Source: Smittium mucronatum (taxonomy: Eukaryota; Kickxellomycota; Harpellomycetes; Harpellales; Legeriomycetaceae). Taken from it: a stretch of DNA of 64,000 nucleotides. Below, one piece after another: positions 1 to 14,804 of the stretch; positions within the stretch are counted from its first letter, which is position 1; every line of letters starts with the position of its first letter. Made by a program: the position numbers and the translations under genes. Below the pieces are notes generated by a model. That model did not search any database, was not told the DNA's origin, and saw only the letters and a list, made by a program, of their open reading frames with translations. The stretch covers positions 70,458 to 134,457 of the forward strand of contig LSSL01000161.1 in the NCBI GenBank assembly GCA_001953115.1. Direction: 5' to 3'.

Positions 1-330
1 TTCAGAGCCTACTTCTAACAGGATTAATAAAATTAGGCTCCTACCCAAACGTGGGATTGATCGACATGGCTTTCCTACAAATAGCTGTTAGACGCTGAGA
101 TCTGTCTGACTCTCAAATGCTAAACTTTTGCACTAAACTGTGTCTCAGCTGTGCTAAACGATCGTTTACTCCTGTTTCTAGACAGTCTTCCTCTGGAATC
201 GCTGTCCTTCGAATCGCTTTGCACTGTACCCACTATTCCCAACCAAGAATAATAAAACGCTGTGTGAAATTTTGGTCTAGCGTACTTCGAAAAGTACATT
301 ATTAAGCCCATAAACTACGTCAAGGTATTT
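1..330. other. GC-richer edge of an unidentified, possibly mobile, element
   Basis: The first 300 or so bases contain visibly more G and C than the next 12 kb, and the change is abrupt near 330. Open frames of about 60 codons exist on both strands (117-305 plus, 120-311 minus), and a third minus-strand frame is open over much of the block with a few stops. None matches a family I recognise. A short hairpin (gtactt/aagtac, about 286-301) lies near the edge. The composition step suggests the end of an inserted element or gene that continues beyond the left edge of the window. Confidence 0.35.
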
Positions 331-3300
331 CACTCTTAGTGGCATCATCTTATATTATGGAATATAAATATATTGGAATTTCTGGTTTTTCATTACCATT
401 CTTCGGGTTCTAAGTGATATAATTTGAGGTTTCATCATGGATTGATATGTGCGTTTGAAAATAGCTAGGCTAATGTGTTCTTAATATAAATTTAAAAGGT
501 TGTTGTTTTTTTTTGTTTTTATTTCGTTTTAAAAAAAATATAACAGAAGAAAAATTCGTAAAGAATATAAATGTATAAAATTTATTAAAAGTTTCAAAAA
601 AAAATTAATCATCTGAATAGAGGTATCTTTTATTAATGATGGTTATTTTTAGTTAGGCTTTTATCACACACAAGTATCAAATATTCTTTTATATGTGTTG
701 TCTTATTTCCAAAAAATACATGATTCTCTTCGATTCCAGGAAAACTGCTCTGTTTAAATACAGGTCTTATTATGTATCAGAAGTGCCATGATTAAAAGTA
801 TTTAAAAATTAATTCTTATCCTATTTATTATTATTATTAGTATTATTTTTATTTCATGCATGCGATTACGTGTAAAAAAAATTTTAGCGTCAATTGTGAG
901 TTATTTTTTTTGATAAAATTTCTTGTTTGATTTCTCAGTTATTAGAATATAAGGATAATATAACAGTATCATAACACCACCAGATCTTTGAGTTATATAC
1001 AATCCAATTTATATTTTATTTTTATATCTTATTACAGGAGCTATAAAATAACCAAAATTTTCCAGATTGTTAAGAGTCGGATGAGTATGTCATGATTTAA
1101 ACAGAGTCTGATTGGGAAGAATCAGATGCAAAATCTGAGCTTCTACATATATATAATAGAAAATATATTTTATAAATAATTAAAATTTGTAATAAGTTTT
1201 GAAATAATCGGGTATAATGAACACCTTAAACATCTCTATAAATTATAAATTTATGGATGTGAAATTAAATCAAAACTTATCACAAATAAATTATGTGAAG
1301 CAAAAATAGTTATGAGTTTGTAAATAAATACCCCATTTTGGTGATAATGTAAAAAAATAAGAAATTCGGTCTTAAATTTATATATTTTTTTTGAAATTTA
1401 AATTGAGTATTTTAATAAGAATTTTAAAAATATGTACTTTTGGGTTATATTCTAATTAAAATTTTATAAAAAATTTATCTTAATTGAAAATAGCTTAATT
1501 TCTTAATAATGATTAAAATAATATTAATTAAAAATTTCTGCTAATTCATAGTACAATTTTAATATCCATGTACTTTTTTTGGGCTGATGTTCTATTTGGA
1601 TAAAAATCGGTTAAAAATAAATGGTTTTAGACTGATACCCAGTTTTATTTGAAGAAACTTTAATGATATTGGGATAATAATCAGCTAATTTATAACTTGA
1701 AAAATCATTTTTTCGGTGGAAGCAGAATTAAAAAGCTGGGTATAAGACATTTTTCATTGAGCTGGAAGTAAATTATTATAAATTTGAGCTCAAACATAAA
1801 TCCAAAAACAAATTTTCATGTAAAAAAAAGGTATTACTATATTTAGCGAAATCATTTTTAATATTATGCTTAGAGAGACGATAATTTAAAATACTTGATT
1901 AGATAAATAATACCTGTTTCAATCAAAACAATCTTTAATCAAGTCTTTGGTAAAAAGAATAATATCTAAAGGAGTTTTCGGCGACATATATGAGATTTAG
2001 TTTAGTTTATAAATATTATCGGGGTTTTCGGCTATAATTTTGGTATAGGCTAAATGTAAAAAATGCATATTAATGTTTTTACATCATTTTTTTAAATTTT
2101 TTTTATTGCAAGTAAAATCCAAAATATGAAAATAAGTAATGGAAATATCAAGGTTTATATATCAAATTCTTGTAATATTAAGCGTTAATTTTTTTATTTT
2201 ATAATAAAATTTAACCCCTAAAAGTAACAGAAATAAAACACCTAAAAACAATTATCTTTAATTTTTTACATAATAATACTGAAACTGTGTTATTATGAAT
2301 AAAATTAATTTTTTTTTAAAAAAAAATATACTTTATCAACTTAAAAGGAATATTTTTTATAAAATCCAAATAAAATAAAATTAAAGAAATAAAAGAATAG
2401 CTGAAGAATAAGATACAAAAAACAATATGCCTATCGCATAATAAAAGCGGCTGTTGCTAAATATGTCTCCAAAATGAAAATATGGGCACAATTGAAGCCT
2501 TAAATCTTCATTAAATATTATAAAGTATAACTAGATACTATTTAAACTTTAAATTCTATAGAAAAAGATTTATTAAACATCAAAATATAGAGATAAGGAC
2601 ATAAAATTCGATAATTTCATGTTAAAGAATGCATTTTTATTGTCTAACAGCCTCCAGATTTGAATTATTAAGCTTCAGTTGTAGTAAAAAAAACAGATAC
2701 CACATCAAAGAGGTTAAAAAAAAAATCTTGTCACAGTTAAATAATTATTTTCAGATTTATAAATGCGCTGCAAAACCCAAGAAATTCTGAGACTATCAGT
2801 ACAAGCTCCAAATTTACTATATTCTAATATTTTAAAGATCAAATTAAATGAAATCACAGCATAATTAGTACAATTCTTCTTATAAAGCCCATATAAGATT
2901 ATTTATATAGCTTTGTAAGAAATTTTAAATATTAAAATACGATATAAATCTTCAGCTGGATTTATAAAGCTTGATGCACTGATAGAGAAAAAAATGGAGA
3001 AAAATATTAGAACCCATAAGTTATTTTTCAGACGCAATTATGCTGGTTATAAAAAAAAACACTCAAAGATATTCATTTTTTGCATAAAAATCTGAAAAAA
3101 ATATCTAGTGAAATATAAAACAAAAATATCAACAAATAATTCTTTTTAAGGTTAGATATCACTTAAATGCGCGTGAATAGATAAAAATTGAGTTTAAAAT
3201 GTATAAATTGTCTCTTAATTTATAATTATGTTAGTAAAGAACAAAAAGTGTGGTCAATGAGTCTGTGATATTTTTAAAAAGAATTTCAGAATCTTTTTAG

Positions 3301-6300
3301 GGGATAAAAAACCATCCAATAAAGCATTGAGCTACTGTGAAGTAGTTTCGTACCTTAAATTACCGAAGTAGCCATGGGTAAACTTGAAAAATAAGGAATT
3401 CGAGTTCAAATGAGCTATTTGTGCGACATAAGAAGTCGATTATTTTCTAAAAGATAAAAAAATTGAGGGGGAGAAGACCGGGAACTAGGAATTTTTAATT
3501 AACCAAAAGTTGTAAAAAATAAATCCGTGAGTATCACATTATTCCTATACCTGAGAATATATGAACAGCACGCAGGATAAAAAAATCTCGATGAAAAAAA
3601 TAAGCTCTATATTTCACCTTAAAAGAAGAAGAAGAAAAATAAATTTTATGAAGTACTTTGGATCACAAAGACTCATTTATGCAATTACTGATCCACTATC
3701 ACACAAGAATTTTTTTTAATTATACCGGAAAAGGCAAGAATATGGGCCTACCTAAATTTTTTTCTTCTCTGAATCATCACATATTATCCAAGTTTTTATG
3801 AATAATATAAACATATTTGCAATTTAATATTATAGTAATTTTATTTCTTTAGGTTAATTTATTGATATTTTGTGAGTTTAAGTGGAAACTTATACAATAT
3901 TTGAATTAAATTTGTTTCAAAATAGTGTAATAATAATAAAAGATGATGATATATAGGTTTAAAATTGCTCACTTAGGCAAATGATTAGTAATATTGTGTT
4001 TATTTACCCAAGAGAAATAAAACACAATGCCCACCTTCAAAGGCTAGGACCTCGGAAAATAGGCTTCAAATCCCTTGAATTCATGTCAGAATACCATGAG
4101 ATTTCAATAAAACCTCATAATAAAATTTAGGAAAATTTTCGCAACTCTTTAATCTGATATTTGAATACTGAGAGGTCCAACGGAACTGAATAATCAGTCT
4201 CTAGCATATATATAGTTTGGAATTATGCAGCCATCCTTGTATATTCTGAGAACTGTAATGTGTATTTTTAAAATGTAGATAATTTATTAGTGGGAATATT
4301 TTTTAAATGAAAAAAAAAAACTTATCCAATATCTTTGCAGATTCTATTATTACTGAATAGATGATGATTGCAAACTTTCTATCCTACTCAAACTTCTGGA
4401 AACTTTGATTGAATTTGATGCACTTAAGAAAAAAAAAGTAGTACGATTTGTATTACTCCAGCCTCGGAATTTTTTTGGTTTCTCAGTGCTATTATACCCA
4501 AAAAATAATACCACTTTAGAACTAAGAGATTTTTAGGAACTTTAACCCTCAAAAAAATATTGATTTCATAAATAATTTGTGAGAACTACATTAGCACAAA
4601 GAATTTTCTCCGATTAAAATAGTTACCTTCAGTTATGAGCCATACAGACACCCATAGATAGATTGCATGAAAAAACTTATGATCTTTACCCAAGCTCACT
4701 TAACTATGATATTAATTTATTTTCCCAAAGATGCGGTATTTTTTTTTGAAGAATACCACCAAGAAGTTGGGCTCGTATAACGATATTACCAGAACCAATG
4801 GAGGTAAAAAATAATTTCTTTACGTAAAATTCTACAAACTGAGAAATCCTCTAATGATAAAATATATTAAATTTAATATCGAAGGCCATCCAAGGGAGTA
4901 CTTATAATAATATGGGCCCTACTTTTGATATAAAAAAATGAGAGTATAAAACTATGTTTCCGATACACAGAAACTAATATTTGTATAAATTTTAATTTTA
5001 TAAATACAAAAGTGGTTCCATACTCAAAAAGCAGGAAATATACATTATTTAATGGAAAGTAATTTTTTCTAGTATTCTGGAGAAAAACTGAAATTTCTCA
5101 AACGAATTTCCATCCTATAATTCAGTTGGGTTTATATTTCAAAATGAACTATTTTTTGATCCATTTTGTAGATAAAATTATATTAAACATAAGTTCATAA
5201 TATTTACATTATAAAAAAAATGTATTAAATTATATAGAGCCACGTTTTAAAGTTTATGGCTCATAGATTCTGATGAAATAAGCTAGGTGTTAATTTATCC
5301 ATATCATAAAAGTAAGCTTATCATCTTTTTAAAAATAAATTTTTAAAAAAGAATTTATAAAGCTATTTTTGGGACTAAAATAAACTCTTTAAAAGAAAAT
5401 ATGTAGATATATCTCCCGTAAAACCATTATCAAATAGACGCCAAAAAATTAAGGATTTGAAAATTCAAAAAATGAAAACCAAGATATTCTGCCCAATATA
5501 TATGTGGGGGTTTTTAGAGCCAAATAAACTCATATAATTGACTTTGAAACAAAAAATATAACTAAATAGTTTCTTAAAATGGAAATAGTACCACACAAGG
5601 AGAAGTTTTATTTTAAGTTCATTAAGTTTCGAATGTAAAAAATTACATAAAGACCCGATATTATCCTCAGAAACTACATACATTTTATCAGGGATAAATT
5701 TAATGTTATAATATGACTATCGCATATTCTAATAATAATATATAATATTAAATATTAAATTTAGATATAGATACATTAAAGGCAGTGACAAATCTTTATC
5801 GATTAATGGGAAAAAAATGTGTGTAAATTCTAAAACAGGGTTAATATAACGATAAGAATTGCCCCAATCTCAAAAAAAAGATATATAGGAGTAAATTTTT
5901 TGGCTGTTTTAAAATTAACTGTAGTTAAATCTTTATAATAACAATCTTGGATAAAATATTCAACGTTTGATAAATATTACTGGATAAATTTTATTACGAA
6001 TCCAAAAATCACTGATTAGTACTAAATTTGGATAAAATTGATATGAAAGCCTACTGAAGTATAATTATAGACAAAAAAGTTATAAAATAGAAATTAAAGT
6101 ATAAAAACTATTTATTTCTTAAAGAATTTATTAATTAAGATAATTTAAAAAAATTACGGATTAAATGTTAATAATCAAAATAAACTTATAAATTTGATTT
6201 TTCAAATTAATTGTACATACACACAAAATTTTATATTGAAAAAATAGTATTATTGTTGAATATTTACTCTTTTGATATTAAAATTGAACAAATTTATCTT

Positions 6301-9300
6301 GATTTTTTTTAGCATATTTTCTAAAAACTTTCTATAATACACGCGTCAAAAATTCTAAAAAAAAATTTCTAAAATTTTAGATGATTTTTTAAATTTTTTT
6401 CTTTTAAAAATGAATAACATTTATACTGATTGAAAATTTTATTGAAGCTAAATCCCGTTATCTATTAGAAAACCTTCCTATTTTATTTATTTTTCAAAAT
6501 ATTGATAACTATTTTAAATCCCCTTTTTTTAAAAAAATAGAATCGATATTCTCTAAATCTAATTTACATATTAAAATAAATAAATAAATATTTATTCCAT
6601 TTCAATTACTCTATTTCGTTTAAATTTCGGATATAACTAAATCAAATAATTTTGTAAATAATAATTTTTATTGGTCAGTTGGGTATAAATAAAAAAAAAC
6701 AAATCAATTTCGAGCTTTAATAGATTTTAAAATACTACAAATCGAAATCAAGAATATAATTTTAAATTTGAAAAGCCTGAAAAACAAAGCTCAACCAATT
6801 TTATAATTTTTAATCCTATGAGAAATTTCTTTCCCCTAAAATTTATTTTCATAGATACCACCAATTTTTTTCATAATAAAGCATCAAAATTTAATTATAG
6901 ATAGTTGATTTTAAACACCATTTAAATACTGTAATTTTCATAAATTAAAAAATTTAACACTTTTTTTTAGATTAATTTTAGCTATATAGGTTATTTTTAT
7001 GATTTTTCGTTTTTTTAGCTATACTTTTCTTCATTTTATTTCTTTTAGAAAAAATAAAAGTATTGATACTAACGCGGAATAACATAAAAGATAAAAAATA
7101 AATCCCTATATTTATTGCAAGATATTTTTTTTATTTCTTAACTAGAATTTTTTTATATAAGATTTAAATTTATTTTAAATCAGTGAAAATATTTCATTAC
7201 TTATTCTTTTCATAAATATTTTTTAATTTTAAAAAATATGTTTATTATATCACATGTATATTTTTGTTCCTGAAACTAAAAAAAATTTATTAGAAAATTT
7301 TTCTAGATAATATATAATATATAAATATACTGACCAATCTAACTCAAATTTCATTAATTTCATATATATGTGATATATAAGCCTCAAACAAGATCGAAAA
7401 ATTGATAAGGGGGGTGTCAGTAATTTGTTCAAAAAGCAGAAGTATTTTAATGTACCTTTTTTTGAATTTTTGTTTAAATTTTTGTTTTTTATTTATTAAA
7501 ATACTAATTTAATAATATATATAATAAGATATTTTTGTCTTTTAGATGTTTAAGCTAAAAAAAATACACTAAAAACATAATATTGGTTTATAAATGTATA
7601 ATAAAAAATAAAAAATAAGTTTTTTTAATATATTTCTAGGCTTTTTTCAATAAATTGAGTTATTTTTTTGGATAAAAGCGTACCCAGATACGCCATGTAT
7701 AGCATAATAAAATAAAATTTAATAAGATATGTCTTTTCTGCATTTATTATTAAAAAAAATTTCCTTCTGAACTTTTCCGAAATTATTGGTTTTATATCAA
7801 ACTATTAGAAAAATATATTTAAAGGATATTTTTATATTAGTAAAAGGTTCATTTTTCTCCCTCTTCAGCTCTTTTGACTTTATTTCAATACATTAATATC
7901 AAAACATAATAAAATTTATATATTTTCCATATTTTAATGAATTTTTTTGGCTTTTTTATTTTATATCACACCAAATAATTACAATTTCTAAAGTGAGATA
8001 AAAATGTATGCAATTTTTGAGACGAAAGCTCTTGTTTGAAAGAAATATTAATTTATAAATCACGAATATTTAAGTTATAATGATTCATTTTTTTTTATTG
8101 AATTTAAACACCCTTTTAGTTTTTATTTATTTTGAACATTTTAATATTTTTTTAAAAAAAACACATCAATTCCAATTAAATAAATAAAAATTTAAAAAAA
8201 ATTTCCCCTTTATTTGGATCCCATTTTGAAATAATTCGGTATTTGATAGAATTTTATTTATTATTATCAAAATATTGTTTTGAGATGAACCTCAGTCAAT
8301 TAGATTGGCTAGATATTAATAAAAAAAGTCATTTTTCAAGTAATATATTGATAAATAACCTGTATGAATACCTTATAGTAAACCGATTAATGGAAATAAC
8401 TTAGAAAAATAAAAATAGCTTAATTAATAATTTATAAATAAAAATCACTTAGTATGAATTTATAATAATTACAAGTTTTTTACGTTAAATTTTACAATTA
8501 AATTAAAAAAATTTGCTTTGTATTAGCAGTAATTATTTTATTTAATAATTCAAAACTCAGAAAGATTTTTTTACACTTTTAAAATACTTCAAAATAATCA
8601 GAATCGGTCTAAATAAACACCGGAAATATCTATAGGTTTAAAAAATGGAATAATTATAACACTTTAGCCACTTTATTAGTACCAAATCAAAAAATTCATT
8701 ATTTTAAAAGATAATATAAAATTAAAGCTCAAATATGGTGGGAGGGATGAATAGTATATATGGGGCTGTTAATTAAGAATATTTCCCGAGAATAATGAAA
8801 GCTTAAAAAAGTTTATTCTTTATCAAAAATTATCAATTAAAATATAATTAAAATTTATAAAGCTGATTTTTTAAAAGTTAAATTTAAAATTTTATTTATT
8901 TATTTATTTATTTATTTATTCTCATATTTATTTCATATTTTTTATTTAATAATAAAAAAAATAAAAGTAGTTTTAATATATCATAATTTATCCTTATTAA
9001 TTTTTTATTACTAAAATCGATTTTATTTTTCGATTTTGATTCTATTTTTAATGTAAAAACCATCGAAATTTTCACAAAATTAATATTTTTGAACTTTTTG
9101 GATATTAAAAAAGCATTACAGTTTAATAAGTTTTTTCGTGTATTTTGAATTAATTTTGTAAGTTCTTTTATGAAATAATCTAACTAAATTGCATTTCATT
9201 TGTTTTAAAAATTAATCCCTTATTTTGGTATTTAATTTAAAAAATGGATCATTCTTAGGCTTATTAATTATTTCAATCCAATTAATACTGATTTGAGCCG

Positions 9301-12300
9301 GAAAAAATTCAAGTTATTGAAAGTTTAAATTTTTATTACTTACTAAAAAAAATTGTATTTAAATGCTTTATAATAAAAAATTCTTAAATATATTTAAATT
9401 TTACAATTGAATTATAAATTTTTTAAAAAAGTAATTTAGTGCTACGAAGAAATTATGTGAGAAAATTTACTAATAAGATTTTTATAAATCAACCTTATTT
9501 TATTCCAATTTACGAGACATCTATTACATCTATTAGTTTTTTAATCACATAATTTTATTTTTTTAGCGAATTAAAATAATTTTGAAAATCAAATAAATAA
9601 TTTTTTTTTATAACTTCGAAAAATGAAAATTAATATAAGAAAAGAAAAATTGAAAACAAAAAAAAATTCAAAAATTCAAAATTAAAATCTTTAAAAATAA
9701 ATTAATAAATTAATAAATTCAGAAAAAAGATTTTAATTAAAAATATAACCGGATAAATGTTTTTGAGATATCAAGTAAAAAATTAAAGGGATGTTTTATT
9801 ATCATATAAAATCACTATAAATAATTATGTTATCAAATAGTGAAGTATGTTAACATATATACATATGTATGTATGTATCAATTATGCATCATTAAGAGCA
9901 AAAAAGAATTAGAATTTTTTTGGGGATGGCATTTGCAACAATTATTTATTTCATAAAAGCAGTTTAACTTTTTTTGATATTAAAATTATTAAATTATATT
10001 TACTTAGAAGTAGTATTTGAAGCAAGGTCGGAGGTTTATCAATTTAAATTCAAAATCCTTATGTTATTTTTTTTAAAAAAGAGAAGTTTATGAAAATTAA
10101 ACCTTACATCACCAATTTAATTTTATATGGTCACAAAAAAAACATTCTAAACATAGTTACAATTTTTAATATTATATTTTTATAATAAGTAATTCATATA
10201 TTTATGCCGATTTATTGATCGAAAATTATTCATATTTCGTAAAAAATTACCATTTTTTTAATATATATATATATTTATAATTAAAAAAAAGTTAATAATC
10301 GAAAAAAATATAATAAAAAATTTTCTAAAATTTTCTGATAATTTTTTTTAAATACTAATTTAGTAAATAAATATTATATTAATTACATAATAATCTTATT
10401 ATGAAATTGAAAATAACAATTCATTATATTATTAGATTTATAAAACAACATTTATTTTTAATTTTAAACAATTTAAAAATATTTTTAATAAGCGAGGGAA
10501 AAAATCGAGCGATTTATAATTTTAAAAATTAAAAAAAAACAAAATTTTTATCAGTTATGTAAATATTTATTTATGTAAAATATAGCTGTGGGGTATTTAG
10601 AGTGAATTTTTTATTTTTTATTTGTTTTTTTTTTCATTCCTATTAGATAATCAGTTTCTCAATACATTGCAATAATTATAGCTAGGGATTATTTTCAGAG
10701 TTTCCAAAATTATTTTTATTTGAAATTTATCATTAAACCCATATGAACTATAATTTTTTTATAGTACATCTGATACATTTGGCTGTTCAAAACTCAAAGA
10801 TTTTAAGGGAAAATTTTAGTTTATATATATTTTCATACAACAAAATATTTTCTTTTGTCTTTAATTGTTACAAGTTTAATAAAGATAATTAGATGTAAAA
10901 AATTAAATTAATTAGAGATTTTTCAAGGTTTAAATACTATAGTTTTTTTTCAGGAAAAATAATATTAAATTTCATTTTAAGAAATAAAATAATGACTCCA
11001 TTCATATTTATGTATGAATTTAAATTATGTTATATAATAATTTAAAGCCCGGAGTTAATCATAATCAATATTTGTATGTTTATCGGATATATATGTTGCG
11101 GTGTTTACTTCCTTTGTACCGAATTTAATGATTTCCGTTCCAATAAAGGTTTTATATAAATATTTAATTATATCACTTCTTGCTGAAACCTGTCCTACAT
11201 TCATGGAGACTAAGTTTCTCTTTCATAATTTTTTTTGAGTCTTATATATTTTCATGCTTTAATATTTTAATTATATAAAAATATCACATTTAATATGAAG
11301 ATTATAGAAATCTTATCCTGTTATAAAATGTAATAAAGTCAAAACAGGGGTTTTTTTTCTTATTTCTCCAAATTCTATCAAAAAGATACTATTATTGGAC
11401 ATTTTAACCATAATTCATTAATGCTTTTTTTTTTATAAAAAAAACATTCAATTTCATATTTTTATATCGCAAATATCGAATCATCTGCATAGAAATTTAT
11501 AATGTGTATCAATTTATCGTTAAAAAGATATAAATGGCCTTCTCTTTTTTTTGAAATGAAAAAAAAAAAAAAAAACTACACTCGTTTCAGATCTAATGAG
11601 TCTTCTATAAATCACGAAGTCCGAAAAAAATTAATGAAATTTTATTCATGTGTGTTTTTTTACAGGGCTTATTCATAGTTTGCTCCTATTTAATATTCAA
11701 CCTAACTTCAATTTAAATAATTTGAGATCGATTTCTCGATTCTTTATTACTTCTAAAAAATTTCTCGAATTTTTTTTATATTTGATCTGGATTTGATGAT
11801 TATTCGTTAATTCAAGGTTTTTTGTTTTTTTTTATTCCTTAAAAGAGATTTGTTTGAAACGTGTTAATTTTCAATTTTTATAATTTTTTATCAACTTTGT
11901 AATGGATTTCCAAAAAAAATAATAAATAATTTGGATACGTGTAAATAACCTAAATTTATCTGTCTTAGTATTTCAAATTATATTGTAATTATATATTTCA
12001 GAATATTTAGTGTTATAAACCACCCAAAAAATTTATTGGCTCCTAGAGATAGATAAGCGCAAAAATGCTCAATATAATCTAAAATTCGAACTTATTTTAA
12101 AGTTTAGATAAAATCCACAAACCCTAGTATGAATATAAAATTATGTGTACTCATTAAAACTCAATAAAAGTTTTAATTGCGATTTTTAACGATGAAAAAT
12201 CCATTCGCAAATTTATTATCATGATACTTATATCAGTCCTAAAATCGGTGAAAGTATTTTATTTTTAGAAAAATAATTTACCTTTAGATCGTATCCAACA

Positions 12301-13439
12301 TTCTTCGTATGAAAAATATTTTTTTAAAAAATTGAACTTGTTTTGCTATTTTTGTGGAAGTATACTTATCTATAACGAATAGCAATGCACTTTTTATCTC
12401 AGATTCTAGATAAAAATGCTTAAATTATTGTTTCTTTTTATTTTTGTGAAGCGTTTTAGTGATAAAGAATCTCTCCACAATAGAACTAAACTTTTTATAA
12501 TTGATGAAAGATGTGTCCATAAATAGTCTAAACTAAGTGCGTAATAATTATGCAATATTTTTGGTGTGGTTTTGAGGAAAAATGAACTCTATGCAACCAA
12601 ATTTGGAGGATTTTGAGTAGGATTGGTTAAATGTTTACAAAAATCCATTTGTTTCAATTCTCCAAATGTGAAAATGCGTTAATTTATTTTGACTATATTA
12701 ATGAATTTTGAACATCTTCGAGAAAATTATCTAAGGTTTGACAAATCTTATTGCTTTTCCAATAAATTATTACTAGTTTCTCTAAACCTAAAAAGTTTGA
12801 TTCGTTAACTGAAAAAGTTGTAAATTATAAATTAAACTTTATCTAAACATAGAAATGCATAATTGCTAATATCAACCTGTAAGATATGACTACATAATAT
12901 TTTGCAATGTACCAAAAGTATAATGGCCTTTTAATTTGTAAATTATTTTTCGAGTAAATTTTTTATACCAATTAAAAATTTGACTGACCTATCAACAAAG
13001 AAAATATAGTAGATGGAAGATCAAATCTTTGCCAAAAAAAAAACGAAGCCTTCTATTTGGTTGCTTTTCATATATTTACAAATTAAAAGAATCTATTTGA
13101 TATTTCAGTCTTTTGTTAACAGTAAATTTGATTAAAGTCTTCAGTTGAGATTCCATTTTAGGGGGTTGAAAAAAAATCAGGTCAACTCTGAAAAAAGAAA
13201 GGTTCGAATTGAAGTTTTTTCAAATTAAACAGCTTCAATAGGATTTTGAATGGAAATGAAAATCAATTTATTGCTAATAGCAATCTGCTTATAACTGGAA
13301 TAGGAAACTCAATAAAATAACTTTTTCTGGAAGTTTTTTTTTATTGCATGGGTATACAAGTTAATAATATAGTCTTATCCAAATCAAATATGCAATAAAT
13401 AAAAAATTTATCCAATTAGTATCTTTAAAACCTTTTGGT
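331..13439. other. AT-rich gene-poor region, no supported gene
   Basis: Very AT-rich sequence with dense homopolymer runs and short ORFs on both strands. The ORFs at 5465-5683 and 7250-7432 are low-complexity and look like chance frames. Stretches around 3240-3750, 4000-5100 and 12500-13300 are slightly less AT-rich and hold broken open frames of 30-40 codons that could be decayed coding sequence, but I could not assign them. Simple repeats include (TTTA)n near 8890-8920 and a run of about 17 A at 11559-11575. Confidence 0.6.
8890..8920. repeat. (TTTA)n microsatellite
   Basis: About eight uninterrupted copies of TTTA lie in AT-rich intergenic DNA. Related short TTTA runs occur near 45306. 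No function can be inferred. Confidence 0.85.
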
Positions 13440-14560
13440 TGTAAAGGATGAAAATCCTGGAGCATTTATTGAAAATAAGCTCTATTCACGTGGTGGGGCT
13501 ACAGATCCACCGGTTATTTCTTGTTTCTTTTCTATACTAATTTGACCTGTAGAGATTGGTTTTTACATTTAATAAATCCTTGAACTATTACTTGCTATAG
13601 CTACCCTACTTGGAATAATTACCCAACACGACCAATAGCTATTGCTTGAAAGTCAAAAATCCAAAAAACTTGAATTGGTTGCTGCATCGTGGGGTTATTA
13701 TTAATAGGTTGATAGACGATATAGGCAATTTTATTAGGCTGAGCTGTATGTGGTGGTCTCATTGGATTCAACTTAGCATGAATCACTTTTGATAAGAGGG
13801 AAGCTGAAAAATAGATAAAATACCAAAAATGAATTAGTATAACTGGCCGACTTTAAATTCCATTCGGATTATGAGCTGAGCTAGCAAGATATCAAACCAT
13901 AATTACTTAATGAAAAATTTCTAATCCAAAAAATATTCAGATTCCTCAAAGCCATTAGTAATTAGCATATCTTTTATTTCCAATCCTTTGATTAATTAAA
14001 ATATTTAATGTCAATTATGGCCAATTAAAAACACCCAGGAGGGATTTAAACATTACGTTTCCTTTGATTAAATGCAAGATGTGATAAAACGTTTAGTGAA
14101 AGAATACATTGCCAGATTCTGTAGGTAAAGAGATTTGAGGATTCCCAGATAACTCTGACAATCTAGAATATCCCTTTTTATGGATTCAAGTGTAATATAT
14201 TGGTAAAAAATGTATTGCATTCATGAAAACATCCAATGATGTAAGAGGTTCCAGAAAATACTCAGCGGAGCATAATATCAAGGATTTCTGAATTAGCAAT
14301 TGTTGTTTTTATTGGCAGAACCAGATACTTTCATTTCTAAATGGAATCAGAATCAAAGACACAATTGCACTATTACACGAAGTGAAGGGAAAAATAGCAG
14401 CTGGTGTTCATTTGATTGGGTTGGTTAACAAGGTGTTGACGAATGGTGTTGAATGATATCAAACAGAAGGCAAAAGAAAGGATTTCTGTTTTGGGTCTCA
14501 TGGGAAACTTATTTTTTTGCTAGATTTAAATTGAATCAACTCCACAGTTAGGGAATAATG
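13440..14560 (+). pseudogene. Decayed coding relic, possibly Ty1/copia protease to pre-integrase region
   Basis: This block is GC-richer than the desert to its left. One plus-strand frame (phase of 14349) stays nearly open from about 14130 to 14530, broken by TGA and TAA codons. The part ending HEVKGKIAAGVHLIGLVNKV, followed by a TNGVE-type stretch, resembles the 'LHxVLYVPxLxxNLISVxxL' pre-integrase segment of copia polyproteins, and the preceding W-rich stretch sits where the aspartic protease would be. The minus strand also has a 63-codon open stretch (about 13627-13815) behind an intron-like acceptor with a tactaat branch-like site, so the coding strand is not certain. The copia assignment rests on weak recall. 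The block stops about 250 bp before the BUD6-like start codon. Confidence 0.3.
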
Positions 14561-14804
14561 AAATAATGGTGGCAAAACAATTTGATACCGTCACCATTTC
14601 GTCTAAAACTCATTTAAATACATATTAACCCTTTAGTACCATCCATATGTCTTACCCCAAATCCCCTAAAACAATTCTTATTCCATTTTGTGGCTTAATT
14701 TTCCCTTTTCATAATTTATTCTATTTTATATCTCACGACCAACCATAAACCTTATTAAAGCATAATTATTTTATTTTCCTACTAGTCCCAGTTAAATAAT
14801 CCTC

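Noticed and set aside
13572..14530. Mitochondrial DNA insertion, because many in-frame TGA codons could be read as Trp
   Set aside because: TAA and TAG stops also interrupt the frame and no known mitochondrial protein motif was recognisable; the TGA excess can be explained by decay or by coding on the other strand.
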